A stretch of DNA of 64,000 bases from Phylloscopus collybita (GCA_027886175.1 JAJNNQ010000003.1:24035501-24099500), one strand, 5' to 3'. Shown: positions 38,768 through 52,947, numbered from the stretch's first letter. Translations and numbers: made by a program. The notes: generated by a model not told the origin, from the sequence alone.

Positions 38768-41201
38768 CATCAAATCAAATCCCTACAGCTGATTCAGGAG
38801 AGTTAATTTAAAAATTCAGACTAATTTTTCTTGTGCCAGTTGCAGAGAGAAGGCAAAAGCAGGGTGGGAGCACAGGCAGGGCAGCAGTAGCTCCATGCAG
38901 GCTCAGTTCTGTTGTTTACCCAGGCAGAGGAGCAGCTTTTTCTGGGCCATCAGTCCCTGAGCTGTCCCATTCTCCCTCACTGTGGGCAGGAGAGGTGGCT
39001 GGGGTGATACTGAAGGGTCTGCACCTCCTGAACAGACACTGCCTCTGAAGACAGAACTATCTTCATTGTAATTGGTGACAAATATTTAAAGGCACCTGTC
39101 TCAAAAGAGTCTCCTGAAGCTAGAATGAATCTTTTTATCATGGGATGTCTGGTAAGATTCTATTGCCAGGGCATTTGATTAACTGAGATCTAGAATAAAG
39201 AAAACAACACAGGGATCCTGTTTATTAGACAGCACAAATGACCGACTTTGAAAAAATATTATTACTCTTACACTTAGTTCAAATATCTCAATACCTTTCC
39301 AATACTTTTTACAATTCCTACTATAGAGGTCTCTAAAACTTCCAACTCATGGAACTTCATTCTCATGAAAATATATAAAGAATATCCCAAATACCATTTA
39401 ATGTCATCTATTTGCCATTTAAATGTCAAAGTAAAAAATTGGAATATATATATATATAAAACTATATATAAGCTAGAATTTGAGAAGCAGACAAGAATTC
39501 AATCCTTCTGTATTCTGCAGCAGCTTACCTTCACTACAGGACACACTGTGAAGTGAAAGACTTTCTTCCTTTCCCAGAACTGCAGAAATACCCATTTCTT
39601 GCCCAATCTAAATCGGTTAATTTCTGAATATTCACCTGAAAATACATCAAATTTGGTTTTGTTGCTGCTGCTTTTCAAAACATGTTTTTTAAAACTTTGT
39701 TTTCTCTATATTATTGGTTATTTGCTTCTTAAATGATTATACTTGACCTCTTTAATAAGCCACAGGTAATAGAGGGCTTGATGCTCACCTGCTACAAAGA
39801 GACTTGTCAAAGTTGTACTGAAAACTGACCACATCCCAAGTTTGATCAGAAAGTTGTCTATTGAAAATGCCAAATCTGAGACAGCAGCTAGAGCCATACT
39901 CTGCAAGCAAGGCTTGTCTGAGGCCCTCCATGACCACAAAACTGTTTTTAAAGGAGAATTTTTTAGTACCAAGAAGCAAAGATGCTTATGAGACTGCACT
40001 GAAGAGGAAAAGCACTTGCTCTGTTTTACAGAAAGGTCACATGGTGACCAGGTAGCATTTCCCTCAGTTAAACACTGTCCTCAATTTGCCAAGTGTATCT
40101 CTGGCATGCCCACCATGGGAGATTTCCAAGAGTAACAGATTGCTCATTAGCCTCTACCTATTTAGCAACAGAGTAGAAAATTGGCTCAGCAGAGGGGTTT
40201 GAGACAGAGAAGTGTTAGAAGAAGAAGAAGAAAGAGGAGGAGTCATTCATTGCTGGACAAGGCTTGTCTGAATTTCCCCCTTCAATCTTGGCAAGAGAGG
40301 AGTCTGATGAGAGAATCAGTATTTCATTATTTTTGTGTGTGTAATCTGAAAGATGCTGCTTCAGCTGTGAAGCAGCTCAGCTAATTGTCTAAAACACCTC
40401 CAAAGGCTCCAGCTCCAGCTGGCTGAGGTGCCAGGAAGAAGACTGACCTAGCCAAGGAGTGCTTGTGTGTTGCAAGGCACTGTTCATTATTTTAATCTTC
40501 TTGCATTTTGCATAAAACCACAAAAACATTGTCATTGACAATTAATCTGATGCAAATTCCTGCCTTGTCTCCTGGAATTTTCATTCAGGCAATAACTCCT
40601 GTGGGGTCAAAAGTTGAACCTAAGGCTATGTATAGGTTCTTGTAATGTTTAACTTTGTGGTGTGGTTTAATCATACAGATTTTCATTCCTCATGTATAGG
40701 CTGTGTACAGGGTGAAATCCTTTTCTTAAGGAACACTATTTACATCCTACCAGATTGCAATCATGTTAATTGAAACTCTGTTTATCTAAGTAATTACATA
40801 CTCATCTGTATGACCTCAATAATGTTACTGGAAGTTTCTCAGCAGCAGGACCTATTCTAGCTGTGCAGGATTCCGTCTCTGAAGGCAAAAGAAAAATGTG
40901 CTCCCAAGCAGCCTGAATTCTTTGGAACACAGACAACAATGTCATCATTCTGGTGATTTGGGCAACTGTACCAGTGGCCAAAAGGTACCAAAGGACACCT
41001 TGCAGGAAATCTTAATCACAACATAACACAAGCTTTGATTACACAAAAGCTGACCAAGACTTTCAGAACTTTCCCTGCACTTTTACCTGTAAGCAAACCA
41101 TTCTTCACTCTTGGATATTGTTTTTCATGTCTGCTTTCTTAATGGGGCAAGTTTTTTGGTTGGTTAGTTGGGTTTTAGGTTTGGGTTTGGGGGTATTTTT
41201 C
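38768..41201. other. Unannotated sequence
   Basis: No gene is recognised. An AT dinucleotide-rich stretch is at 39444-39470 (ATATATATATATATA, then ACTATATATA), and a GAA-type tract at 40216-40242. A motif cluster at 40528-40557 is listed separately. A G-rich stretch at 41170-41193 (GGG, GG, GGG, GGGGG runs separated by T-rich spacers) has G-quadruplex potential. Confidence 0.55.
40528..40557 (+). promoter_or_regulatory. SOX and octamer (POU) motif cluster
   Basis: CATTGT at 40528-40533 and CATTGACAATTAATC immediately after it supply SOX-type and homeodomain-type cores. A perfect octamer ATGCAAAT is at 40550-40557, and another octamer-like ATTTTGCAT stands 20 bp upstream. Close SOX plus octamer pairing is known from SOX2/POU neural and stem-cell enhancers. 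Presence of motifs is seen; activity is inference. Confidence 0.25.
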
Positions 41202-41245
41202 TGAGTTGGACTTGATGATCCTTATGGAGGCTACAAATACTGTGT
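41202..41245 (+). repeat. Possible CR1 LINE 3' tail remnant
   Basis: The plus strand reads GAGTTGGACTTGATGATCC followed by TTATGGAGG, which matches the last part of CR1 elements. Only about 40 bp are recognisable, so it is an old or extremely truncated copy. Confidence 0.45.
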
Positions 41246-43370
41246 GTTGTCACACACAGAGGGGCAAAATGTAACAGATCCTAATGGCCAAGAAGTCAAA
41301 GTGATTCTCAGTTAAACATCTGAGCAAGTGGATATATTTGTTAATTCCTGTCAATGGATGCATTATAATTGTAGCCATTGTTACATTTTTAACCATTGTT
41401 ACATTTTAGTGGCTATTCTCTGCAATCTAAATCATAGCTCTGTCCTGCCTTAAAACTGACAGTCACTAATGTATACTGAAATAAGTATTAATTGCAGATG
41501 TTAATAATTTGGATACAGGATTTGCTTCCACTCTCCTAGACTGATAATCGCAGTCTTGTATTGAGGATGAAGATAACCCAGCTCCTGCAGCAGCATTTCA
41601 GATGAGGAAGAGTGTGTTTGCATCACTCCTTTTAATGTACATACACGCAGGCAGGCTAATCAGGAATTACCTGGCTGCCATAAATTCCAGTTTCTATTAC
41701 TCTCAAAGGTGCATTAGTGCTTCAGAGACTCTGTCTTTTCATTATTCAGATGTTTGCATACAAAGCAATACTAGCTTCCCTTTTGTATGTCCTTAAGCCT
41801 CTCCCAGGCAAAATGCATTCCTTCCTTAAAACAGTCAGAGCTTATCTGACATCTTGTTTCCTGACCCAATAACTACAATTGATCCAAACCTCATTCCTTT
41901 TTTCAGTAAACCTCACCAATTTATTTGCTTTTGATACAGAAGTGGATATCTCCTCTACCCTCATCTGGCATCACATTCTTTGCCATATTACAGCATTTTT
42001 TTTTTCTGCATGAAAACTGCCCATTGCTATGCTCAGTACAGCATATTTGGTTTCAGAAAGTACAATGTAATTGTCTGGGATGAGGAATTCCCAATCCTGA
42101 TGATTTGCCATACACTCTGCTGCTTAATTCAATATTGGGACACAATGGTTTTTAGAGGGAAGCCATTGTAAGGATAAAATGTGTGAATTTCCATGCTTCT
42201 TTTTATCAAAGATATTAAAGGAAAATTTAATTCTGGCCATCATATTGCTTGTCTCAGTAGAAAATGCACTTCAGTCAAGGCATGCTACTTCTTTTGGACA
42301 AAATTTAGAGTTTGTGGTACCATCAGCTTAAAAATATTTGTCTACAGCTGCTTCAGTCCCCCTGAAAACAAGACCTTCACAGAGGCATTTTATACATGAA
42401 TCTATGCTCCTAAAACAGCTGTCTTTTTAAAAGCACTTAAAAACTCCAGGAAAATTAATTTTCTATTTTTGCAAGAACAAATACTCACAGCACTGACTGC
42501 AATACCCATTCTCCATGCCAATACCACCCAGGGGTTCTTACAACCAGGTCTGCGATCATTCAAATCGGTTGTTTTGCATATTAAATGAGACACTAACAAC
42601 CCTCTTTAAGTTTTCAATGAAGAGGTGTGTATTCTGGTATTACTTGCAGAGTTGTTACTCAGGTAGTATGAGTTGCTGCAGACATTACTGTAAGATCTAA
42701 GTTGACATTCTGGGATTGTCACTTTAGCTCCAGGTCAATGCTGTCTTGGTTTAATTTATGCTACAAGAAGTTCATTAACTGAACATTGACAGTTGTCTTC
42801 AGCCAGTTTTGCAAGAAAGCAGTTCCCAGCCAGCTGAAATGTTCTGTTTGTTCCTGATACTTTTTGTTGCTATTTAGAAAGCTGCAGCATCAGTGCACAG
42901 AAATCCCAGAGTACAGGGTGGACTCGCTGGCCAGGAGATTGGAACCTCCACACACTCACAGGGTGCCAAAGATCAGGTTAAGATACCTGTGTGGCAGCTG
43001 CTTGCCTGACAGCTGAGCACACTTGAAGAGCACATTCCTACACCACATCATACAGATTAGATAACAAACAACTGATAAACACATATTGAGAACAGCTTCA
43101 TGTTACAGTCATTCTTAAATTTTAGGAAAAACCTGAATTATCCACATAAAACCTAAATACAATACCCACAGTCAGTATTCAGCCAAATATGTTACAGTCA
43201 GGACATGGCCCCACGCACCAGCAATGTTACAACTGCACACAACAGAACCAAAGCTTCTGCAGATAACGAGGTACATTTTCAATGAGAAACATTCTGACTT
43301 TCCAAGGGCATGTCCAATCAGCAGGGTCCCTGCCTCTGTTAAATGTCTGGCACAGGTCCAACCAAAATTA
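41246..43370. other. Unannotated sequence
   Basis: No gene is recognised. A near-perfect duplication of CCATTGTTACATTTT occurs at about 41374-41408. Frames are short and overlapping. Confidence 0.6.
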
Positions 43371-43471
43371 GAACTTTTTTTTTAGAAATCTCTGTTCTTT
43401 CATGAACTTTTTTTTTAGCAATCTCTGTTCTTTCATGAACATTTTTCTTTAGAAATCTCTGCTCTTTCATG
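43371..43471. repeat. 33-bp minisatellite, three units
   Basis: Units at 43371-43403, 43404-43436 and 43437-43471. Each consists of GAAC or GAACA, a T-tract, an AGAAATCTCTG core and a TTCTTTCATG end. The first two differ at one position in the core (AGAAATC/AGCAATC); the third has a few substitutions. It is a local tandem duplication in T-rich DNA. Confidence 0.96.
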
Positions 43472-46400
43472 CCCTTCTCCTCTTGAAGGGAGAAAGGGGC
43501 TGGCCCTCGGAGTAGAATAACCAGACTGTATTTTACTGCTCATTTCACAGATATCTCAGAGGTGTCAAGGCTGAGACTAACAAAGATTAGCCCAGGAAAA
43601 AGACTGATGGTCACAAAAAAGGAACTCAACCACAAAGTTTGGGTGGGAACCTGAAGTTTCAGGATAGGTGAATATCCAGTGAGACGCATGCATAATACAA
43701 ATATGGCCCTTGATTTCATAAGTCAGAACAAAAGTTCCTTCAGAGAAACACATAAATTGTGAACAAATTCTTCAGTTCAATTTGTGTAAATGTGAGTTTG
43801 GCACGTTGCTTGAAGAGAAAACCAGCAAAGTTTTATTCAGATCCCAGGTCAAAACTTGCAAATCTAACAAGGGAGATGACATGGCCTTCTGAGCAGAACT
43901 AAATGAAAGTTATGGCCAAGGAGAGAGAAACGTGCAACATTTTGGCTGCAGAATCTGATACAGATTTTGGATGTCCCACAGCTGTGCAATGCTGCTTCCT
44001 ATGGCAGCAGCAGCAGGGCCCCCAAAATCTCTGTGTGCAGCTGGTGACACAGCCATCCCTACTCAGGCATACATTGGCATTTTAAAGTGGCCAGGAACTG
44101 TTTAGCTGGTATTAGTGGCCTGGAGCTTTGGTTCACAGAGAACAATAGGTGTACTATTTTAGAGGCATTAAAGGTATTAGTGGCAAATCTGCATCGTGCC
44201 TTGTTTACTGCAGTACCAGTGGCATTAGAGAGGAATTGGAGATGACTGCAACATGCTGCCTGCTTTGAAATGCTCCATGCCATATGAAAACGTGATTCTT
44301 GTTGTGGTCATCACTAAAAAAACCCAGCAGTATTAATTAGCATCTTCTGGTTTTAAAATTAAAGAAAGCAAGAAGATGCTTCCATAAACTTTGTTGTCAC
44401 ACTTCTCAAAAAAGCAACTAATTATGGCTCATGTGAGCCATTTATATGACTTTTCATTCAATAAGGAGTTACACTTTGATTTCTGCATATTTTCAGTCAA
44501 AACCAAATATTTTCATACCAAGTGAACAGTCACATGGAATATTTTAATCAGAGAATTACTTAAATAAGTAAGAAAAACCAGCAGCTCAGACCAATGCAGT
44601 CACACATTAACAACTCCATATCTGTTTCCTCTTCTCTTTGGAGAATCAAAGAATAAAAATAATAAAGGCCTTTAAACTGAATATTATGGGAGACAAAAAA
44701 CTTGATTGGCCAAGAAGTAAAAATCAACCTCCTGAGATCAGACATGCGTGCAATTTTGTGTCTGCTTGAAAGGCACCGTGATGAAGTTGTGTGCTACAAA
44801 CTCAGTCCTGTGCTAGGAAAGCCTTGAGCCAGAGACAGGCAGAGGGTCCTGAGCTCCTTCCTACCAACTCTGCACCACAGCCTTGACCCCAGCTCTAAGG
44901 AGTTTATGCTATTTTTAAATTTTTTTTTAATAATTTACAGGTTTATGCTATTTCCACTTCCTCCTGCTCCTCCCATCAGAAGGAAGACCAGAGGAAGACC
45001 AGAGGCACCACAGGAATTGTCCCATAGCAGCATTTATCTCAAGGCCAAGGGCACATTTATTGCTATTTGGCCCAGCCAATTTTATTTTTTTTTTCAGTCA
45101 GATGAGAGTGATACTTTTAAAGTTCCCAGGCATGGGCACAGGGATTTTGGTAGCTAAAATCTTATTGAGAAACATGGCTGAGGCCTTAGACTTCATTTCA
45201 AGCTATTTGGGTCATTCTATCATGTCCCAAAACATCAGAGTGCAGCATGGTGTGCACAGGACCTCTAAAATACAGCTCTAGATGCACTGTATCCTGGGCA
45301 GCTTTCAATTCACGGCTTTCTATTTCAAGAAAACTTAACAGAAAACAGTGAAGAAACTGGCATTAGAATGGTGTTAATTTTTCCTCCATTTCAGACATAG
45401 TTTGACTGACCTAGCTGGCTGTTAGATTTAAATCAATGAACGCAGAATGAAATTCACAGACATGAAGTGGCCTTTCTGAAACTGAAACCAACAGAGGTGG
45501 CACAAAGCTGTTACATTAAAATGATTCAGGATGAATCCAGTAATCATCCCAACACAGCTGACAGCTAACAGTTTTACTCAGTCCTGTTTTTCTCAAACTG
45601 ATGACTGTAGATGACTGGTCTTTATAGAAGAAGGTACTCTTGTAAGTGCTGAGAGGTATATACTCTCCCACGTTAAAGGAGGATATTTACATACACTTTA
45701 GCAGCATGATTTATGCTAAAATATTTGAAAGTCAAGGCTTGTCATGTGATAAAATAGCAAGCATGCAACTATGATGAGTCAATAGCCATATCCCAGTAAC
45801 AGAGAAAAAATTGTGTTTTTCCTGTTCCTCACTTCTACCTCTCAAAGAATGCAGTGTTTAGAGGAGCAATGCAATTCAGAAAAAAAACTAAGTAGATACT
45901 TTCAACCCAAATGTAAGCAATTTTTTTAAGATCAGTTCTATACAATGTCCCTAAGGAAGGCTGCTGAAAATGGGGTTCACCTCCTTGGGAGTGCTGCTTG
46001 TTTCCAATGAACAATCAGGTGGTTGCAGGTGTGAATTGTAGCTATATATCTTAGGATCAAAATTAAGCTTTTTCTCATATTTATTTCAAACAGCAGTTAC
46101 TCTCTACAGAGCAATTCTGCATTGAGATTCACTGCTGGCTTTCCACTGCAGCTGCAGTCATGAAGCATACTTTTATCAAGAAGCAGTTTGGCATGCAAAT
46201 GTGCAAGTGACAACATAATGAGAATCTGGAATTCATCTCCCTACAGTTATTCTATTCCTTAAGTATTTTACTTCTAAGTTAGCATAATTCTCTACTGAGC
46301 TTCAAATTCTAACATTTTAGATCTTGGAATAAACCAATATTCTCCAATCTGATTAAACTTTCATTCCTTTGACCCACACTTCTCCAAATCATCTCTGCAT

Positions 46401-49400
46401 TTCCCAGTGCACACTTCTACCAAAACCTGCAGCCCACACTGTGACTCTGAGCAGGGTGACAACCACAGCTGGGACTCAGTCTCACACAGCTATTGCAGCC
46501 CAACAGCAGGCAGCAGCACAGCCTCTCACAAAACTTATTTAGGCTCACAGAAAAAGAAACCGTCCCCAGAGAGTTGCATACCCACCACTGAATATTAGAT
46601 ATTTGGTCTGGTGGTTTCATATGAACTTACACTTATTGGCAATAGTTTATAAATGTATTTTGTATCTAAAATATTTTTAATTATGTTAGTGTTCAATTGC
46701 TCAATTTGGCACATTTGCAATACAACAAACTTCAGGAAATCTTAATTAAATCTGCAGTGAAGATTTGGGGTTGTCTAACAAAATGCATCTTTCACTGCTA
46801 ACAACTCCCTGTTGATGGATGTAGCTTACACCATAAATTTTATGGTTTCCATCATATAAAGATCTCTCAAATCCACAAGTGTTTGTTTTTTATGGTAGCT
46901 ACAAAACAAGCACTGTCTACAAATCAGACGTTAACACAGCAAAGCAAATTGCAAAGCTGGTGAGAGCATTTGCTTACTGGGCATCAGTTCTCAAGAAAAC
47001 TACTTTCTACACTCCTGCATGAAGTCTTCAAATCCAAGTTTCTCTCTTGTCAAAACAAAACTAAACCAAACAAGCAGGAAAAGTTTGAAAGTGCTTACCT
47101 TGAAGAAGCTCCGAAGAAAATACATTATGCTTAGCATTTTGGAGGGTTTGAAATGAAGAATTGTTCGATCTTTAGAACATCCAAGGCCTGAGTGAATTCC
47201 TACACTCCTGCTGTGTCTTTAGTTACTTGCTTTCTTGTTGCTATTTTGGACAGTCTTAGTACAAGGGAAGCATATGAGCCATGCCAGGAGCTTATGCTAA
47301 GGAGTTGCATAACAATTAGGGCTTATCTGTGCTGCGCTGTGCAGTGCAGCAATGCAAACAGGTTTGTTCACAGTTTACTAGCCCCAGAACACTTCCACTA
47401 GGCATGCCCAGAATGATGCCATTGTATTTGCTAAAGAAACTAAAGCTATTTGTGAGTGCTTCTAAAAGAACTGGAACTACAAAGGACAGCACATGTTCCC
47501 GTACATCCCCCCCAGCTTTTGCTTTTGCCAGCTCCAAGTTCACCCAGTGAGTCTTATGCTTGCTGCAGCATTTAAAAGCAAAGGCTCCCACACTGGGAGC
47601 TTTCCAGTCGCTATCTTTAAAGGTGAGGAAAAATTGCAGAACAAGTCTTTTGAAGTGCAGAAAAGTAAATGTAATTTCACTTTCATCTTTTTTTCTCACT
47701 TAACATTAAAGTCCCTTAAAATTTACTTGTGCTTCAGTAACATTCAGCTACACAGGGATGCAACTTATGCCATGTAGCAAAGAATCTATCGACACTTAGT
47801 GCCCAGGACTGAGAGTTATGCAAAGTCTCCTCACAGGGTGCACTTAGAATTAAAGACAACTCCAGAGTGCAGGCAAGTTCTCAGAGGGGGATCAGTCTGC
47901 AGTACAGCAACTCTCAGGCACAGCCTGACACTGCAGGCTTTCACTTGCTTTTTAATCTAGCTATAGCTTATATGTGAACTACCAAAATCCTTCCACCAGG
48001 CAGAGGTGTTTTAAGGAGTAGTTCCAGGGTAGTTTCTGATGCTCCACACTGCTGGCACAGGGAAGAGAAACAGAGAAATGTGCAGTGCCCCCAGCACAGC
48101 AAGGTGGGAGGGGGACACTGATGCCCCAGGTGTTAGCTTGTTCACAGCTAACACCAGCTCTGAGGTTCACTTTGCTCTTTGACTTGCCCTGTGCAATGCA
48201 GGATCTCTGGGCCATCATGCCCCTAAGCACAGCCCCACTTTGGGTTTGCTTTGGCTTTGCTGTGCTGCAAAACCCTCTGCAGCCCCCAGCAGCCACTAGT
48301 CTGGTTAGTCCACTGCACACAGGGATACTGATGTTTGGGTACTACATGTAAATCAGATTTTTTTTTCATGTAAAAATTAAATGTTTTACAGCAGGAAGCC
48401 ATAATTGGCCATGTACACAATTTTTCTGCCATTGTGGGAACTGCATGAGTTAAGCATACAAAGCGACACAGAAGGGCACACCTCACTTGTTACAAACCAG
48501 GGCAATAATTTCTAAATGGCAACACAAGGCACAAATGCAACATCATTCGTGGTTTGATCTGCGAAATGACAATGCTGCTTCAGTGAAAAGGTTTGGTCCT
48601 GTCAACCCTTACCATTTCATGGACAAAAGGAGTGTTTTACCCTAAATCTTAGCTCTAAAATACAGGCATATGCCAATATTATAGACCCACAGCAGTTTCT
48701 TTTTAAGTAAAATTTTGGCCCAAATTATGGAAGAAGAACTCCAGATAAAAATTCTAAAAAGTCTCAACTAAAAATTCAATGTAAGTTTTCAAAAATTCTC
48801 TTTGGAGGAAAATGGGCCTGGTTCATGATTTTTCAATGCTTTGGTTTGTTAATATTTACATTTAAATAATTATGAAACACTACTTTTTATGATTTATTCT
48901 AAAATTACTCTCACTCTTTTAAAACCTGCTCATTCAAGAAGTGGCAGGCATACCTCTATTTCCTGCATGCCTCTCCTGGTATTGACTCAACAGGTTGTGC
49001 TCACAAGGTTCAGGTGAAACATTCTTTACCCAAGCCCTGACATCAGACCTTGAGCAGAAGGAAATGCCAGCTGAGAAAAGTCCAGCTCTGTGGTGCCTTG
49101 GCATTTATTTTTCACAAATGGAAAGCAAGATAAGCTTTATTCCCATTTGAATTAAGGGTTTTAAATAAGACTCTATGTATGTTGAAAGGCAGGTTTTTGC
49201 TGCCTGATTTTTATCTACAAGTATTTCTAATTTACACAGAAATGTCTCTTACAAACAACATGCCAAAGTAGGCCACTGCCCAAAGGACTTGACTCCCCTT
49301 TCCATTGGTTATCTTTTCTGGAATTAAATTGCCCATCTTCACCCTATTCTTCCATGCTTTATTTGTTCATGGGCTAGAAATAAGGATGTTCCTTCTGGAA

Positions 49401-52400
49401 ATCAGCTGGGACCATTCCCTCAGACTGGTACATTTCTTGGGCTGATTCAATTCACCACACAGGATGTGCAAATTGCACAGTATTCCCTTATCAGCAATTC
49501 CTTGAAGATAACTGGAATTCTGCTGGTCAAAACTCCAGGAAAATTGCAATAAACTTTCTAACAATCAGGCCTGTGTGATTCTGCATCTTAGCAGATTCTT
49601 ATGGAGCTACTTTAATCCTTTTACAGCCCTGAAAAACACTGGCTGGAGCAGGTGCCCTGGTATTGGGTGGTGGTGAGGTCTCTGAGAGGGGAAGGGGCTG
49701 CTCTGTGCTGGACACAAACCCTGGTCCCAATTCCCTTAGGCCAGTCAGGGGAGAGGTGGAGAAGCCAGGAGTGAAGGAGAGAACATCAGCCTTGGGGGAA
49801 ACAAGGAAGAGGTGGAGGAAGGAGTTTCCACTTTTTTTCTCACCATATCTCATCATTTCCTCAAAGCTGACTCTGTTTTGCCCACAGTGGTAATTAAGTG
49901 TCTTTATCTCAAGCCATGAGCTTTTCCATCTTATTCTCTTTCCTGTCTTGTTGAGTAGGAGGAGATAAAGGGTGGCAAGGTGGGCAGCTGGCAGCTGGCC
50001 CATGTCAATCCCACCATGTACTATGACTACACACAAACCTCTAAGCATTAGAGAGAACCTGCAACCTTATTTAATCTGGGTTACAGCATGTGCAAACACC
50101 TAAAAAACCTTCCTTCCCCCTTAATCCTACATCTGACAAAGTCCTTGACAGTAACTTTGATTTGTAAATCTATAAAAAGCCGTCTGATGCCCAAAACTTT
50201 ACACTTTCCAGAATGTCAGCCTCCTGCTGATAGACTGGTTATCTCATAGCTTTTCATAGCTAATCTCTCACAGCTTTATCCCCTCCCATTGAAAGCAAAC
50301 AATCTGGAGCTTACTACTATCAAGTCCATTTTCAGAGTGAGGAGTTTATCATTCACCATAAAGTTCACTTAAAAAACTGTGGCAATCATTTTTTCAGTGT
50401 GTGATTCTGAGGTTTCATGTGGTCAGTGAGGATTGATTCTCTTTGGAACAGGCACAGAGCTGTTAATCCTCAAGTGCCCAAGGCCAACTACTGTTGACGT
50501 TTTCCTTACTGATAACACTATCTAAATCCACATGCCTTTTCTGTTTTATAAAGAACAGCAGCTGAAAACTATCACTTGACTCAGAACAAAATATCCTTTT
50601 TGCTTTTTGCCACCACAGCCAAAAGTGACTATTTAAAGTGACACTGCCTTCAGCAGAGCAGCCTGAACCAAAAATACCTGTCTAAACCTTGCAGAACACC
50701 GAGACTAGGACTCTCTAAGGGCAGACCAGTGACACTGAAACTCCACTGCTGCACTACTGGAAGGCTTTTCTTACCCTCATTTCAACTATTTGATTACTAC
50801 ATGTACCATTCACTTAGTTTGACATAGTTGGGTATTCTGTAGATTGTGTCAGGCTGCCTTCCAAATTAACTAAACGTTGGAAAATACGTTGAAGTCATTC
50901 CAGCTTTATGTCTGCAAAGATCAAATGTGACAAGACTTGTGTGCATAGTGCAGAGTTTAAAGTGAGGGTGGAGACTGGGCCTGCCTTCTTGCCTCTTCTC
51001 AGAGCACTGTATCCCCTGTAGGATTCCTTCAAGGAACAACAATTTTGGTCTATGTTGCCTGTCCCTTGGAAGACAAAACCTAGAGATTTCAATTTTTTTT
51101 TTTCATGTCAGTAAGGATATAACCATACTCTATTAAATAAGGCATTAAAAATGTCTCAGTGGAACATTAATTTATATCCATGGACTCTTGGGTTTTGAAA
51201 TGCTGCAATCTGAAACCAAAAGCTCTAAGAGTGAAAACTTTAAGCTGCCACCCTGACCTGGGCAGAAGGGACAGGCTGCAAGCAGCCATCACTAAGAGTC
51301 TTCACATGATTTAAGTGACCAAACAGGTATTCTGATTTCTGAAGGATCATGGCAGACACTTTCATCTCCACTATAATTGCTTATTTGCCCTCAGGCAGTT
51401 CATTTGATTGCCATTATCATGAAAATATACCTCTTGATGCAGCCTAACATGTTGGTTCAAGGACTCTTCAGATCCTTCTGAATTTCCATCCTGTAATCAA
51501 AGCATTTAAGTTTTCTGTCTTCATAGAAGGTAAGAGATTCTGGGCTTATAATGGGGCACTGAGCTTTTGCAAGCTGAGGCAGCTATTCCTGTGTTTTACC
51601 ACAGCCTCAGCTCTCAGCTGGACGAACATTTGTGCTGCTAAAACAGAAATCCCTGGACACCAACACTGGCCACCATTGCCCAACAAAATCCCATTTCTTT
51701 TGGACATCAGCTACTAACTTAGAACTCCTCTGACAGTGCTCTATATAATAGGACAGTTTAAGAGTGGGTTTGAATTATAAGCTTCTGAAGAAAAACAATA
51801 AAGGAAATCTTAGCAGCAGAAGTCATGGATCAAAGCCTGATAGGAATTTGTTCTGTCAATGAACAGGGAGTTGCTGGTGCTGCCACAAGGAGGACTCTCA
51901 CTGCTGTCCCTGCCTCCTCAGGCCCCTACCCACAGGGGTATAAGGCAGATGAAGATATTTCTTCTCCAGTTTGATACTTCCACTCAAGACTGAGCCCCAG
52001 GCTGTGAGACCCAGGAGCCTTGCTATGGATCTTGCAAGGTTAATTCAGAGCTGGTTGGATCTTTGAAGTTCTTTCCTAAATTAGAGGCATAGGTAACACA
52101 GAGTTAGATGCTTCTTAGTCCAGTCCAATGAGGAGCTCTTATTATGGGTTTAGAAAATACCTTAAAATTTAAAAATCCATTTAAAAATCCCTCACAGAAA
52201 AGAGCAAAAATGAGCCACTGGTCAAAAGTTGCCTTTGACTCTAATAAAGCCAGTGAAATAAATTCCAAACAGATTTTCTAGAAGAATTGACTGAGTTCAG
52301 AAAAAGTCCAGACTAGAAGTACTGATATCCCAAAGTATAATTCTGCCCTAAATTCCCTCTGAACAAGTCAAACAAATTGAGAGCTAAAAGCAGAAGTAGG

Positions 52401-52947
52401 CTTCTGTGATTTTTTCCTGTGCCTGGAGAGAAGTCCTGCTGGTAGTCAGCTAGTAAGAAGCAGCATGAGTGGCTTCTCCACCCACTATTCTCCAGAATCT
52501 CCCAGCCAGGTGAATGGCAGGGGAGTATTTGTCACAGGAAGGTGGTGAAAGTGACAGGGCATAATGAAGCAGAGTTCCAGTATTTTATTCTCAGAGTTAT
52601 TCAGGAACTCATGACAACTGCCTCAGAGTTATAACTGTTACATCAGATTCAAGTATGCCATCAAAACCTTCTCTGCCTGGATGGAAGTATTACTGTCATA
52701 CAAATGAAAATCTCAGCCATCACCCCAAATCTACCCTACATTGGATGTAAAATCCCTTTTTGTGTCTTTGCATCCCCCAGGTACAGAGGAAGTGCTGACA
52801 CCCGCAGGAAGGTGAGAGGCAGAAGTGATAACCCTGCAATATCAAATGTCAAGGCATCAGGTACCTGGACACAAAGAGACATAAACCAGCAGCAGGTATT
52901 ATCAGTCTGATGGGAGGCTGAAAACCAAGAGAGCCAATATCAAGGCT
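43472..52947. other. Unannotated sequence, 9.5 kb
   Basis: No gene or transposon is recognised. Short items: a 13-bp direct repeat GTTTATGCTATTT at about 44905 and 44941; AGGAAGACCAG twice at 44982-45005; a strong polypyrimidine/acceptor-like site ending at about 45099; and a minus-strand splice-donor-like site at 47098. The longest frames are 127 codons (47316-47699, minus) and 149 codons (49599-50048, minus), neither with a familiar domain. Several blocks (47980-48330, 49620-49800) are GC-richer without CpG clustering. Confidence 0.5.

Noticed and set aside
47316..47699. 127-codon minus-strand open frame
   Set aside because: No known similarity, competing frames on the other strand, no splice signals at its ends.
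49599..50048. 149-codon minus-strand open frame
   Set aside because: Longest frame outside the gag relic and CpG cluster, but no familiar motif, and its C-terminal part is proline/serine-rich from GC-rich DNA. Treated as chance.
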